Below, one piece after another: positions 24,070 to 32,882 of a DNA stretch of 64,000 nt. The DNA is from Lewinellaceae bacterium (lineage in GTDB: Bacteria > Bacteroidota > Bacteroidia > Chitinophagales > Saprospiraceae). Each line of letters begins with the position of its first letter. Position 1 is the stretch's first letter. The notes beneath the pieces are model-generated. The model was not told the DNA's origin, ran no database searches, and worked only from the letters and a program-made list of their open reading frames with translations. The DNA is taken from the NCBI GenBank assembly GCA_020636255.1, contig JACJYE010000008.1, forward strand, positions 186,001 through 250,000, in the 5' to 3' direction. Position numbers and translations under genes: made by a program.

Positions 24070-24537
24070 ATGAGCCAGAAAGCCTTCCAGGACTATTATC
24101 CCGATGCGCTGAGCCATTGTTATGGCTGCGGCCGCCTGAACGAACACGGCTATCAGCTGAAAAGTTACTGGGATGGGGAAGAAACCGTAGCGCACTTTAC
24201 GCCCGAGCCTTATCATACGGCAATACCCGGATACGTTTACGGCGGTTTGATCGCCTCGCTGATCGATTGCCATGCTACGGGCACTGCTTCGGCAGCGGCA
24301 ACACTTGCCGCAGGGCTTAAGATGCAGGATGGGCAGGCCCTTCGCTTCGTCACCGCTTCCCTGAAGGTAGATTATCTGAGGCCCACGCCGATCGGCGCAG
24401 TCCTTGAATTGCGGGGTAAGGTATCGGAGATGAAAGAGCGCAAAGTCATTGTACACGTCAGCCTCATCGCCAACGGTGAAACCTGCGCGCGCGGTGAGGT
24501 CGTCTGTGTGCGAATGCCGGAGGGAATGTTGGCCTGA
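24070..24537 (+). CDS. PaaI-family hotdog thioesterase
   Basis: The 155-residue protein fits the hotdog fold. 'CYGCGRLNEHGYQLKSYWDGEETVAHFTPEPYH' is followed by the catalytic helix 'GYVYGGLIASLIDCHATGTA', with the Gly-Gly turn and Asp typical of PaaI/YigI thioesterases, and by 'LRFVTASLKVDYLRPTPIGAVLELRGKV'. It hydrolyses an acyl-CoA; the chain is unknown. It lies close behind the DUF4197 gene and may share its transcript. Confidence 0.88.
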   Translation: MSQKAFQDYYPDALSHCYGCGRLNEHGYQLKSYWDGEETVAHFTPEPYHTAIPGYVYGGLIASLIDCHATGTASAAATLAAGLKMQDGQALRFVTASLKVDYLRPTPIGAVLELRGKVSEMKERKVIVHVSLIANGETCARGEVVCVRMPEGMLA

Positions 24538-24543
24538 AGGTGT

Positions 24544-24573
24544 TTTGTTTTTCTCCATTTTCCTCTTTCTTTG
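24544..24573 (+). promoter_or_regulatory. Possible promoter of the DUF2279 gene
   Basis: TTTG (24544-24547), 18 bp and TTTCTTTG (24566-24573) approximate the consensus, with T in place of A in the -7 box. The ATG is at 24581. Confidence 0.35.
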
Positions 24574-24580
24574 CTGCACC

Positions 24581-25573
24581 ATGCAAAAGACGGCGTATAT
24601 ATTATTCCTGCTGCTGCCCTTCACTACCCTTTTCGCCCAGGAGGTGCAGCGCAGGGCTTTCCTGGAGCCCGCCGACACGCTGAGCCCCGGCAGGTTCTGG
24701 GCTTGCGCGGGCACGGGCGCGGCTATCTATGCCGGCGCTTCGGTGGGTTTGTACCAGGCCTGGTATAAGGATTACGACCTGACTGGCTTCCACACTTTCA
24801 ACGATCTCGGAGAATGGGAAAACATGGACAAGGCGGGCCATTTCTTTACCGCATATATCGAAAGCAACCTCAGCTTCCAGGGTGCGCGCTGGACGGGCCT
24901 TGACCGGCGGCGTAGTACGTATCTTGCTGCCGGTGTGGGCATGCTGCTACAGGGCACCATTGAAGTGATGGACGGCTTTTCAGAGAAATGGGGGTTCTCC
25001 TGGTACGACATTGGTTTTAACACCATGGGGGTAAGCCTGTTCGTAGGCCAGGAACTCGCCTGGAAGGAACAGCGGCTTCTGATGAAAGTGTCCAGCACCC
25101 GGCCCAGTTATCCAAGCCTGCTCGTCTACCCCGTTGGGGGCGGTGAACCGATGAATGTGCAGCAGCGCGTCGAAGAGCTCTATGGCACTACATACGGGGA
25201 AAGCTTTATCAAAGATTACAACGGCCAGGCGATCTGGCTGTCGGCCAACCTGAAGTCGTTCCTTCCCGATAAAGGCCCGAGCTGGTTGCCATCCTGGCTC
25301 AACCTGGCCGTCGGTTACGGCGCCCAAAATATGCTGGGGGGCTTCAATAACGAATGGGAAGGCCCGAACGGGGAGATGTATATTCTGGACAGACAGGCCT
25401 TTCCCCGTTACCGTCAGTTCTACTTATCTCTCGATGCGGACCTGAGCCGTATCCCCACTCAGAAGCGGGGGTTACGCTTCTTACTCGGCGCACTGAACTG
25501 GATCAAGATCCCTGCGCCGGTACTGGAAGTGAACACCCTGGGCAAAGTGAAATTCAGGCCTTTGTACTGGTGA
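24581..25573 (+). CDS. DUF2279 (YfiM-like) protein
   Basis: The 330-residue product starts at ATG 24581 with a signal peptide (MQKTAYILFLLLPFTTLFAQ). It shows the DUF2279 pattern: 'TGAAIYAGASVGLYQAWYKDY', 'WENMDKAGHFFTAYIESNLSFQGARW', 'GMLLQGTIEVMDGFSEKWGFSWYDIGFNTMGVSLFVGQELAWKEQR'. The Asp-Lys-x-x-His and Glu-x-x-Asp-Gly-Phe residues are the conserved polar core. Membrane-associated function is likely but not known. It is convergent with the serine hydrolase gene. Confidence 0.85.
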   Translation: MQKTAYILFLLLPFTTLFAQEVQRRAFLEPADTLSPGRFWACAGTGAAIYAGASVGLYQAWYKDYDLTGFHTFNDLGEWENMDKAGHFFTAYIESNLSFQGARWTGLDRRRSTYLAAGVGMLLQGTIEVMDGFSEKWGFSWYDIGFNTMGVSLFVGQELAWKEQRLLMKVSSTRPSYPSLLVYPVGGGEPMNVQQRVEELYGTTYGESFIKDYNGQAIWLSANLKSFLPDKGPSWLPSWLNLAVGYGAQNMLGGFNNEWEGPNGEMYILDRQAFPRYRQFYLSLDADLSRIPTQKRGLRFLLGALNWIKIPAPVLEVNTLGKVKFRPLYW

Positions 25574-25599
25574 GCTGTGAGGGTAGTGCAGCCTGGTTC

Positions 25600-26814
25600 T
25601 CAGGGTTGTTCCTTTTGTTTCCGGCTTTCCAGGTATTGCTGGAAAAATGCAGGAATAGCTTTCCCTACGGTATTATTGGGCGCGTTGGTGAGCAGTACGA
25701 TGCCGATCTTTTCCGATCTGGAAAACGCTATTTCAGAGCGGTAGTTATTGACGTATCCGCTATGCCCGACAAGCTGTATCTCCGGCAGTTGTAAAACGCG
25801 CCAGCCCATGGCGTAATGAGCTGTTTGCAGGTTGTCCCAGTTGCGCAGCACCCGGTCGCCTGCAGGTATTTCGATATAAGGCTGGAAGGCCTGGCTAAGC
25901 AGGCTATCGGAAGCGAAATCGGGGCGGTTGCCCAGCAGCATAAAAAGCCACTGCGCCATATCGCTTATACTGGCGTTGACACCGGCCGCGGGGATGGCCT
26001 CGTAATAATTGGGGTCGATCTCCACAGGCTGATAGCCCCCTCTGTTCAGCTTATGAGGCATGGCGACATCTGCAGTACCCAGAATGCCCGCCAGCGTTGC
26101 CGACGCATCATCCATACCCAGTGGCTTGAAAATACGCTCTTCCAGCAAAGTGTGAAAACGCTGGCCGGTCACGGATTCCATCATATCTCCCGAAAGGCTG
26201 AAGGCTACATTCTGGTAGTTGTGGTAACTGCCAACCGCGTGGGTAGGCTGCACACTGGCCAGCCGCTGAAGGATCATGGGATAGGACATCCCCATGTTCA
26301 GGAGGTTGGAAAAAGTGTGCCGGGGAAGCCCTGTCGAATGGCTCAACAGGTGGATCAACTGTAATTGCCGGGTATATTCCTCCGTTTTCAGGTGCAGGTC
26401 GAGAACGTGTTCGTACACCGGTTCATCCCAGCGTAACAAGCCTTCATCAACCAGCAATGCTGCCAGGATACCCGTAAAACCTTTTGACAGGGAGGCCACC
26501 CGAAATACGGAATGCACATCCACAGAATCTTTCCGCCCTTTGGACCGTACGCCATAGGCTTTCATCAGCACCACCGCGCTATCCTTGACAATAGCCACCG
26601 CAGCACCTGGAACGCCTTCCGCCTCCAGCTGGCCGCGCAGATAGGATTCGTAATCATTCAGGAAACCCTGAAACTCGGGGTCGAGCACCGGGCTCTTTTC
26701 CTTGAGCTGCAACCGGAACATGGCCGCTTCCAGGCGGGGCATGCTGGTATGCTCATACACAACAAAAAAGCCGAGCAACAAGGCAACAACAAGAGCGGGT
26801 AATTTCTTACTCAT
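25600..26814 (-). CDS. Serine hydrolase, beta-lactamase/class C fold
   Basis: The 404-residue protein has an N-terminal membrane anchor or signal (MSKKLPALVVALLLGFFVVY). The class C/penicillin-binding motifs are present: SxxK as S108-L-S-K111, YxN as Y200-Q-N202, and HSG in 'LVGHSGYVNNYRS'. These proteins are D-alanyl-D-alanine peptidases or esterases; the short motif set does not prove beta-lactamase activity. The start is the ATG at 26814, because the frame above it has no signal. Confidence 0.88.
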   Translation of the reverse strand: MSKKLPALVVALLLGFFVVYEHTSMPRLEAAMFRLQLKEKSPVLDPEFQGFLNDYESYLRGQLEAEGVPGAAVAIVKDSAVVLMKAYGVRSKGRKDSVDVHSVFRVASLSKGFTGILAALLVDEGLLRWDEPVYEHVLDLHLKTEEYTRQLQLIHLLSHSTGLPRHTFSNLLNMGMSYPMILQRLASVQPTHAVGSYHNYQNVAFSLSGDMMESVTGQRFHTLLEERIFKPLGMDDASATLAGILGTADVAMPHKLNRGGYQPVEIDPNYYEAIPAAGVNASISDMAQWLFMLLGNRPDFASDSLLSQAFQPYIEIPAGDRVLRNWDNLQTAHYAMGWRVLQLPEIQLVGHSGYVNNYRSEIAFSRSEKIGIVLLTNAPNNTVGKAIPAFFQQYLESRKQKEQP

Positions 26815-27008
26815 TTTACAAGCTAAATTTTCGGGATAGGGGCAATTATAGGTAGCAATATGCAAAAAACCAAATCAACAGGCTGCGGGGCTACAGCAAT
26901 ATTGCTATTTCTCGGCCCGCCACCCCGGATTTTAAAAGCAATAACGCAGCCACCCCGGGTTGGTTACATCAAGATGCCTGCTACAAACTATTTTCGGCTT
27001 AGGGCCGT

Positions 27009-27016
27009 TAAATTTG
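27009..27016 (+). promoter_or_regulatory. -7 box upstream of the T9SS cargo gene
   Basis: TAAATTTG is a perfect TAnnTTTG box 65 bp before the start. No good -33 element is seen at 17-23 bp. Confidence 0.35.
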
Positions 27017-27080
27017 TAATCATGATGCCGAAGCGGCGCAATCTCCTTTCCCGAAGGGAAATAAATGCGTAAGTTGTCAA

Positions 27081-29897
27081 ATGACCACAAAACCAGGATC
27101 TATGCCCAAATTTTACTATCCCGCTCGCGTTCTCTTATCCGTGTTTGCTCTGTTGGGTAGCACCAGCCTGCTGCTGGCCACCCACAACCGGGCCGGAGAG
27201 ATCACCGTTCGGCAAGTTGGCGATTGTGTCACCAGCCTTACTGTGGAAGCCACCATCACGACCTATACCAAGGCCAGCAGCCGCCCCGCCGACCGCGATA
27301 CGCTGACCATCTGCTGGGGCGACGGCCACTGCGAGCGGGTGCCGCGCTCCAACGGCCCCGGCAACCCACCACAGGGCGTCCTGCTGGAAAATGATACCAA
27401 GCGCAACCTGTATATCGCGCGCCATACCTACCCCGCGCGGGGATCCTATGTTATCTCTATGAACGACCCCAACCGCAACGGCGACATCCTCAATGTCAAC
27501 TACCCCAGCTCCGACCAGGTGAAATTCCATATTGAAACGCGCTATACCATTCCCAACCCCCAGTTCCAGGGCTGTAACAACACCCCCGTCCTCCTGCAGC
27601 CGCCCGTCGATATCGGTTGTGTCGGACAGATCTTCACCCACAACCCCAATGCCTACGACCCCGACGGCGACAGCCTCTCTTATCACTTCACTGTACCGCT
27701 TCAGGACGTAGGGCTGCCCGTACCCAACTATATCTTCCCCAACCTCATACCTACACCTAACCCACTGCTCAACAAGCTCTCTATCGACGAAGTGACCGGC
27801 GACATCGTCTGGGATGCACCCCAAAAGGCCGGTGAATACAACCTGGCCATGATCATCGTCGAATACCGCGGCGGCATACCCATCGATACCATCCTGCGTG
27901 ACATGCAGATCCTCATCCAGGAATGTGAGAACCTGCCGCCCGTTGTCGCCACCCCCTTCGACGACATCTGCGTCATCGCCGGCGATGTACTGGAGTTCGA
28001 CGTCGAGGCCACTGCGCCCCTTACCGAAAGCAGCCAGCTGGTGCGCCTCACCGCATTGGGCGGCCCTCTCGAAGTGCCTTACAGCCCCGCTACTTTCACC
28101 CCCAGCACCAACCTTTTCGAGCCCGACCCCGTCGTAAAAACCTTCCGCTGGCAAACCAGCTGCGAGCATATTTCCGACCAGTATTACTCCGTCGTCTTCA
28201 AGGCCACCGACAACTTCTTCGGCGACACCAGCGGCCTGGCCACCCTCAAAACCGTGCGCATCAAGGTCGTCGGGCCACCGCCTGAGGACGTCCGCGGCGA
28301 CGCCAGCGCCGGCGCCGTCACCGTCACATGGGCGCTACCCTATGCCTGCGAAGACGCTGCCGACAACTACTTCCGGGGCTTCACCGTCTGGCGCAAGCTC
28401 GGCAGTTCCAGTTTCCCCATCGATACCTGTACCCCTGGACTGGATGGCAGGGGATACACCAAACTCACCAACGTCCCCATCAAAGATGTCATTGACGGGC
28501 GGTACGCCTATGTCGACACCGATGTAGAAAGGGGGCGAACCTATTGTTATCGCATTCTGGGGCAATTCGCCAAGACCACTCCCGGCGGGCAGTACACCTA
28601 CAATACCGTCGAGAGCCTGCCGTCCAAGGAGGCATGCGTCCAGCTCAACCGCGATATCCCCCTGATCACCAACGCCAGCGTATTATCTACCAGCTCTTCC
28701 GACGGCCGCATGGAGGTGTGCTGGTCCAAGCCCGTTGCTATAGACCTGGACACCATCCAAAACCCGGGCCCCTATACCTATGAAGTGCTGCGCGCCGAAG
28801 GGCTCAGCCCCGCCGATGCCGACTTCATGCCCATCGGCGTTTCCTTCACCAGCCCTTCTTTTGCCGGCGCCAACGATACCTGTTTCACCGATACCGGGCT
28901 GGACACCAGGAAAGGGCCCTATTCCTATAAAATCAACTTCTACGTTCAGGGGAACACGCTGCTCGGCGCCACCAACCCCGCTTCCTCGACATTCCTGTCC
29001 ATCTCCCCCACCGACAATACCAACGTGCTGTCGTGGGAAGAAAAAGTACCCTGGGACAACTTCCAGTACATCATTTACCGGATGAACGACGGCGGCACTT
29101 TCGACTCCATCGCCACTGTTCAGGCGCCGCCGTTCTCCGATACCGGGCTACTCAATGGCAAAGAATACTGTTACCGCGTCCGAAGTATTGGATCATACGG
29201 TGTGGAGGGCGTCAAGTCGCCCCTGTACAACGACTCCCAGGAAGCCTGCGCCGTGCCTGTCGACAATATCCCGCCGTGCCCTCCTACGCTCGAAGTGGCC
29301 AATGCCTGCAACCAGGATATCAACTGCACCGACGAAGAGGCCCTGAAAAACACGCTGCACTGGGTTAACCCTATGGATATATGTGAGGAGACCGACGATG
29401 TCGTTTCCTATCACATCTATTACGCCCCGTTCGAAGGCAGCGATTTCACCCTGGTAGCCAATATCGACGACTCCAGGCTGACGGAATTCGAGCATAAGCC
29501 CGATATCGGCATTGCAGGCTGTTATGCCGTTACCGCGCTCGACACCTTCGCCAACGAAAGCTTGTTCAGCAACATCGTCTGTGTCGATAACTGCCCCAAT
29601 TACGCCCTGCCCAATGCCTTCACCCCTAATGGCGACGGGCAGAACGACCTGTTCAGGCCCTTCCCCTTCTGCTTTATCGACCATGTGGAGTTCACGGTGT
29701 TCAACCGCTGGGGGCAGGTGGTTTTCTTCACCAACGACCCCAATATCAACTGGGATGGAAGGAACCAGCAGGGTAAAGGCCTGGAGGACGGCACTTATTA
29801 CTACACCTGCAAATACTTCGAGCGCAGGGTTACCGGCATCGCGCCGGGGCCGGGCCTATTGAGCGGATACATCACACTTATCAGAGGGAGGAGGTAA
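27081..29897 (+). CDS. Secreted multidomain protein with T9SS C-terminal domain
   Basis: The 938-residue protein starts at ATG 27081 (ATG 27102 also fits). A signal peptide around residues 12-34 ends in LLLA. The N-terminal half has PKD-like/Ig-like modules ('THNRAGEITVRQVGD', 'DPDGDSLSYHF'). Two or three fibronectin-like modules follow ('YFRGFTVWRKLGSS', 'YTYEVLRAEGLSPAD', 'VSYHIYYAPFEGSDF'). The last 90 residues are the CHU_C/gliding-motility C-terminal domain: 'LPNAFTPNGDGQNDLFRP' and 'VFNRWGQVVFFTND'. This domain targets proteins to T9SS export. The product is probably cell-surface or adhesin-like; no enzyme domain is recognised. Confidence 0.9.
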   Translation: MTTKPGSMPKFYYPARVLLSVFALLGSTSLLLATHNRAGEITVRQVGDCVTSLTVEATITTYTKASSRPADRDTLTICWGDGHCERVPRSNGPGNPPQGVLLENDTKRNLYIARHTYPARGSYVISMNDPNRNGDILNVNYPSSDQVKFHIETRYTIPNPQFQGCNNTPVLLQPPVDIGCVGQIFTHNPNAYDPDGDSLSYHFTVPLQDVGLPVPNYIFPNLIPTPNPLLNKLSIDEVTGDIVWDAPQKAGEYNLAMIIVEYRGGIPIDTILRDMQILIQECENLPPVVATPFDDICVIAGDVLEFDVEATAPLTESSQLVRLTALGGPLEVPYSPATFTPSTNLFEPDPVVKTFRWQTSCEHISDQYYSVVFKATDNFFGDTSGLATLKTVRIKVVGPPPEDVRGDASAGAVTVTWALPYACEDAADNYFRGFTVWRKLGSSSFPIDTCTPGLDGRGYTKLTNVPIKDVIDGRYAYVDTDVERGRTYCYRILGQFAKTTPGGQYTYNTVESLPSKEACVQLNRDIPLITNASVLSTSSSDGRMEVCWSKPVAIDLDTIQNPGPYTYEVLRAEGLSPADADFMPIGVSFTSPSFAGANDTCFTDTGLDTRKGPYSYKINFYVQGNTLLGATNPASSTFLSISPTDNTNVLSWEEKVPWDNFQYIIYRMNDGGTFDSIATVQAPPFSDTGLLNGKEYCYRVRSIGSYGVEGVKSPLYNDSQEACAVPVDNIPPCPPTLEVANACNQDINCTDEEALKNTLHWVNPMDICEETDDVVSYHIYYAPFEGSDFTLVANIDDSRLTEFEHKPDIGIAGCYAVTALDTFANESLFSNIVCVDNCPNYALPNAFTPNGDGQNDLFRPFPFCFIDHVEFTVFNRWGQVVFFTNDPNINWDGRNQQGKGLEDGTYYYTCKYFERRVTGIAPGPGLLSGYITLIRGRR

Positions 29898-29908
29898 ACG
29901 CCGGCCTT

Positions 29909-29962
29909 CACATAAACAGAGGCCCGGTTAGGCGTTTGCTTATCCGGGCCTCTGTTTATGTG
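29909..29962. terminator. Bidirectional terminator
   Basis: CACATAAACAGAGGCCCGG and its complement CCGGGCCTCTGTTTATGTG form a 19-bp perfect stem between the convergent cargo and amidohydrolase genes. Confidence 0.75.
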
Positions 29963-29967
29963 AGGGT

Positions 29968-31689
29968 TCATTTCAGTTTATCGCTTCTAAACTTAACCTT
30001 TCCGTCAACCATCGTCATCAGCACATCGGCCTGGAGGATCGCCTCTTCCGGGCAGGAGATCAGGTTGTTCGAAAGTACTGTGATGTCGGCCACTTTACCC
30101 TTTTCCAGAGAACCTTTGACATCTTCTTCAAAAGCCGCGTACGCATTTCCCAGGGTATAGGCATAGAGCGCTTCCTCCCTTGTCATACATTGTTCGGGGT
30201 AAAACACAGAGCCGTCATCTGCCCGTTTCCGGGTGACGGCAGCATAGTAGCAGGCCAACGGATCGACGTCTTCTACAGGGGTGTCGGTGCCGTTAGCGAT
30301 GTGCGCGCCGGCATCCAGCAAAGACCGCCATGCGTAAGCGCCGGCCCGCGAACGCCAGGCTCCCAGGCGCTTTTCGACGAATGGGGCGTCGGAGGTGCAG
30401 TGGATCGCCTGCATAGAGGCGATGACGCCGAGCCCGGCAAAGCGCGGTATATCGTCGGGGTGCAGGTGCTGAGCATGTTCAACGCGCCAGCGCAGGCTTT
30501 TTTTTGAAGGGTCTTTGCTGAACTGTTCTTCAAAAATATTGAGCACTTCACGGTTACCGCGGTCGCCGATAGCATGGACACAAAACTGAAGCCCATTATC
30601 GTAAGCGATCTGAGCCCATTGTTTCAGCGTATCGATAGGGGTCGTATTCTGGCCATAGGAATCCGGCTTATCGGAATAAGGCTCCAGCAGCCAGGCGCCG
30701 TAGGAGCCGAGGGCGCCGTCCATATAACCTTTAATGGCCCTGACGGTGAGAAAGTTGTTGCCGATGCCGATGCGGGGGAAGGCGGCGGCTTTCCGTGCCA
30801 GATCTTCTTCAGAACCGGCGATCATCACCCACAGCCTCAGGCCGAGCCTTCCCGATCCGGCCAGTTCCGTGTAGTCGTCGATCTCCTGGAACGAGGAGCC
30901 GGCATCCTGGAAAGAAGTTACGCCCTTGCGCAGGCACTCCTCTTGTGCAAGATCAATACCCTTGCGCCATTCCTCTTTTACCTGTTCGGGGCTGAGCGTC
31001 GCCCGATACGCCTCATAGGCGCTATGGATCAGGCCCATGGCCGTTTCCTCGAACACGCCGACGGCCTGGCCACGGGAATCGCGGACGATCTCACCGCCAA
31101 AGGGGTTAGGGGTTTCTGCCGTGATACCGGCAGCTTCCATGGCCCGGGCATTGGCGATGAGGCTATGGCCGCTGGCATGGCCGAGCAGCACCGGATTGTC
31201 GGGAGAGACAGCGCTGAGCTTATCGTGGTAAGGATAACCCTGCACTTCCTTATCGAGGGGGATTTCCCATTTTTCCTGGTGCCAGCCACGCCCTGTGATC
31301 CACTCGCCAGGGCGGGCTGTCTTTGCGCGTTCGGCGACCATGGCCACGATCTCGTCCCAGCTCCTGGCGTGCATAAAGTTGAGGTTCATCAGGCTGGATC
31401 CGAGGCTTGAGAAGTGGCCATGGCCTTCGATGAAGCCTGGCATAACGAAAGCGCCTTTCAGGTCGATGGTTTCCGTGCTATCCCCTTTGAATGACAGGGC
31501 CTCTTCGTTCGTGCCGGCCAGTAGAATGCGGCCAGCTCTAATGGCAATTGCTTCGGCATGGGCCTCCTCCACATCCAGCGTATAAACATCGCCGTTATAT
31601 AGGATGATATCCGCTATCAGGGGTTCGGAGGGCTTTTGACAGGAAGCCAGCAAAAAGCCGGCCAGCAGCAGCAGCGTCAATTTTTTCAT
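29968..31689 (-). CDS. Amidohydrolase-3 family lipoprotein (YtcJ-like)
   Basis: The 573-residue protein starts at the ATG at 31689 with a lipobox (MKKLTLLLLAGFLLASC). It has the amidohydrolase-3 layout: 'ADIILYNGDVYTLD' at the N-terminal sandwich, the first metal motif 'FIEGHGHFSSLG', and a middle region with 'ASGHSLIANARAM'. 'LQFCVHAIGDRGN', 'WRVEHAQHLHPDDI' and 'IANGTDTPVEDVDP' supply the later His and Asp ligands. YtcJ/NfdA-type enzymes hydrolyse N-acyl or formamide bonds; the substrate is unknown. The lipobox suggests membrane anchoring. Confidence 0.88.
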   Translation of the reverse strand: MKKLTLLLLAGFLLASCQKPSEPLIADIILYNGDVYTLDVEEAHAEAIAIRAGRILLAGTNEEALSFKGDSTETIDLKGAFVMPGFIEGHGHFSSLGSSLMNLNFMHARSWDEIVAMVAERAKTARPGEWITGRGWHQEKWEIPLDKEVQGYPYHDKLSAVSPDNPVLLGHASGHSLIANARAMEAAGITAETPNPFGGEIVRDSRGQAVGVFEETAMGLIHSAYEAYRATLSPEQVKEEWRKGIDLAQEECLRKGVTSFQDAGSSFQEIDDYTELAGSGRLGLRLWVMIAGSEEDLARKAAAFPRIGIGNNFLTVRAIKGYMDGALGSYGAWLLEPYSDKPDSYGQNTTPIDTLKQWAQIAYDNGLQFCVHAIGDRGNREVLNIFEEQFSKDPSKKSLRWRVEHAQHLHPDDIPRFAGLGVIASMQAIHCTSDAPFVEKRLGAWRSRAGAYAWRSLLDAGAHIANGTDTPVEDVDPLACYYAAVTRKRADDGSVFYPEQCMTREEALYAYTLGNAYAAFEEDVKGSLEKGKVADITVLSNNLISCPEEAILQADVLMTMVDGKVKFRSDKLK

Positions 31690-31710
31690 AACAAGCATTT
31701 CGGCAAAGCT

Positions 31711-31745
31711 AAGGAATCCTCAAAAAATAAGTTGCCGGCTTCTGT
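31711..31745. repeat. Short dispersed repeat, second copy
   Basis: This matches 4406-4441 (GAATCCTCAAAAAATAAG then TTGCCGGCTTC). It lies between the divergent amidohydrolase and acylphosphatase genes, close to the amidohydrolase start. Confidence 0.4.
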
Positions 31746-31824
31746 GAAAGGGCCCTTTACCAGGCCTTTTATTTGGCAGCGCTGTTTGGCGGAGCGATAT
31801 GATTTTTTATCTTTTCCCCAAAAA

Positions 31825-32100
31825 ATGGCTAAACACTATACATTCCGTATCAGGGGCAAGGTGCAGGGCGTCTGGTATCGGGCATCTGCCCAGCGTAAAG
31901 CAGAAGAGTTGGGCCTTTGCGGGATAGTGCGCAACGAAGCAGACGGCAGCGTGTACCTCGAAGCAGAGGGCGATGAGCGGCAATTACAGGCGATGGCCGA
32001 ATGGTGCCGCCGGGGGCCAGATCTGGCGCGGGTAGAAGAAGTGGCCATTGAAGAAGGTGAAATACGGGGGTATACGAGTTTTAAGACGCTGCGGCAGTAA
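31825..32100 (+). CDS. acyP: Acylphosphatase
   Basis: The 91-residue protein is of standard family length. The acylphosphatase signature 'FRIRGKVQGVWYRA' carries the catalytic Arg19, and 'GIVRNEADGSVYLEAEG' contains Asn37. It hydrolyses carboxyl-phosphate bonds such as those in acetyl phosphate. The start is the ATG at 31825, with a TATCTTTT box about 10 bp upstream. The next gene starts 13 bp after its stop. Confidence 0.94.
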   Translation: MAKHYTFRIRGKVQGVWYRASAQRKAEELGLCGIVRNEADGSVYLEAEGDERQLQAMAEWCRRGPDLARVEEVAIEEGEIRGYTSFKTLRQ

Positions 32101-32113
32101 AAAAAGCATAAAG

Positions 32114-32575
32114 ATGGAACACCAGAAGATCATCATCAGGCCGGGGGGTAGGGAAGACCTGCCGGATATACACAGTTTGGTTCACGAGCTGGCCATTTAC
32201 GAAAAGGCCGCGGACGCATTCGTCGCTACCCTGGCCGATTACCAACGCGATTTCGATGCCGGTATTTTCGAGGTGCTGGTAGCAGAGGCCGGGCAAAAGG
32301 CCATCGGGATGGCCCTTTATTACATGGCCTATTCCACCTGGAAAGGCCGCATGTTGTACCTGGAGGACTTCGTCGTACGGGAGGCATACCGGAGGCAGGG
32401 TATCGGCCGGCTGTTATTCGAGGCCTTTTTGGGGCGGGCCCGCGAAAATGGATGCCGCATGGCCAAATGGCAGGTGCTGGACTGGAACGAACCCGCTCTG
32501 GATTTTTACCGCAAATACAGTGCGGAAATAGAAACTACGTGGTGGAACGGCAAGATCATTTTCGAGCATTCCTGA
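32114..32575 (+). CDS. GNAT acetyltransferase, diamine/spermidine acetyltransferase-like
   Basis: The 153-residue protein has the SSAT-type GNAT pattern: 'IIIRPGGREDLPDIHSLVHELAIYEKAADAF' at the N-terminus, 'MLYLEDFVVREAYRRQGIGRLLFEA' (acetyl-CoA loop RRQGIG), and 'KWQVLDWNEPALDFYRKYSAE' near the C-terminus. It probably acetylates small diamines, thialysine or polyamines. It sits 13 bp behind the acylphosphatase gene. Confidence 0.9.
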   Translation: MEHQKIIIRPGGREDLPDIHSLVHELAIYEKAADAFVATLADYQRDFDAGIFEVLVAEAGQKAIGMALYYMAYSTWKGRMLYLEDFVVREAYRRQGIGRLLFEAFLGRARENGCRMAKWQVLDWNEPALDFYRKYSAEIETTWWNGKIIFEHS

Positions 32576-32755
32576 GCAAGGCGCCGACTTTTAGCGCTTC
32601 TTTGGAGGCCTTCGTTCAGCCGCTGATTATCAACATATTTCAAAAAGCCAACTATTTATTTTTCTTGTAATTTCAAAAATAACTCCCTACCTTTAGCCAT
32701 GTTGAGTTAAAAGCCAGTATAGCCTATCATTTATCGAACCGGCACTATGCCCTGT

Positions 32756-32763
32756 TACTTTTG
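32756..32763 (+). promoter_or_regulatory. -7 box of a possible small RNA
   Basis: TACTTTTG is a perfect TAnnTTTG box. No clear TTG lies 17-23 bp upstream (TTATCG is the closest text). Confidence 0.3.
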
Positions 32764-32767
32764 CAGC

Positions 32768-32862
32768 GTAAATGTGCCTCAGTTGTTCGGCCTTTCATCA
32801 AGAAGAAAAATATAGTGTTTCATAGTGTGAGGGGTAACCGCTTAGGTGGTTGCTCCTTTTTT
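32768..32862 (+). ncRNA. Possible small RNA
   Basis: A transcript starting just after the TACTTTTG box and ending at a good intrinsic terminator would be about 95 nt. The terminator is GGGGTAACC paired with GGTTGCTCC, then six T. No open frame of note lies inside. The sequence does not resemble SRP RNA, 6S or tmRNA as far as I can tell. Confidence 0.3.
32831..32862 (+). terminator. Intrinsic terminator
   Basis: A 9-bp stem, including two G-T pairs, is followed by TTTTTT. It may serve the possible small RNA or the acetyltransferase transcript 260 bp upstream. Confidence 0.55.
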
Positions 32863-32882
32863 CATGCCCGTATCTGCTAAGT

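Noticed and set aside
27135..28169. 344-codon minus-strand frame
   Set aside because: It is antisense to the T9SS cargo gene and low in complexity (Val/Gly-rich), a shadow of the real reading frame.
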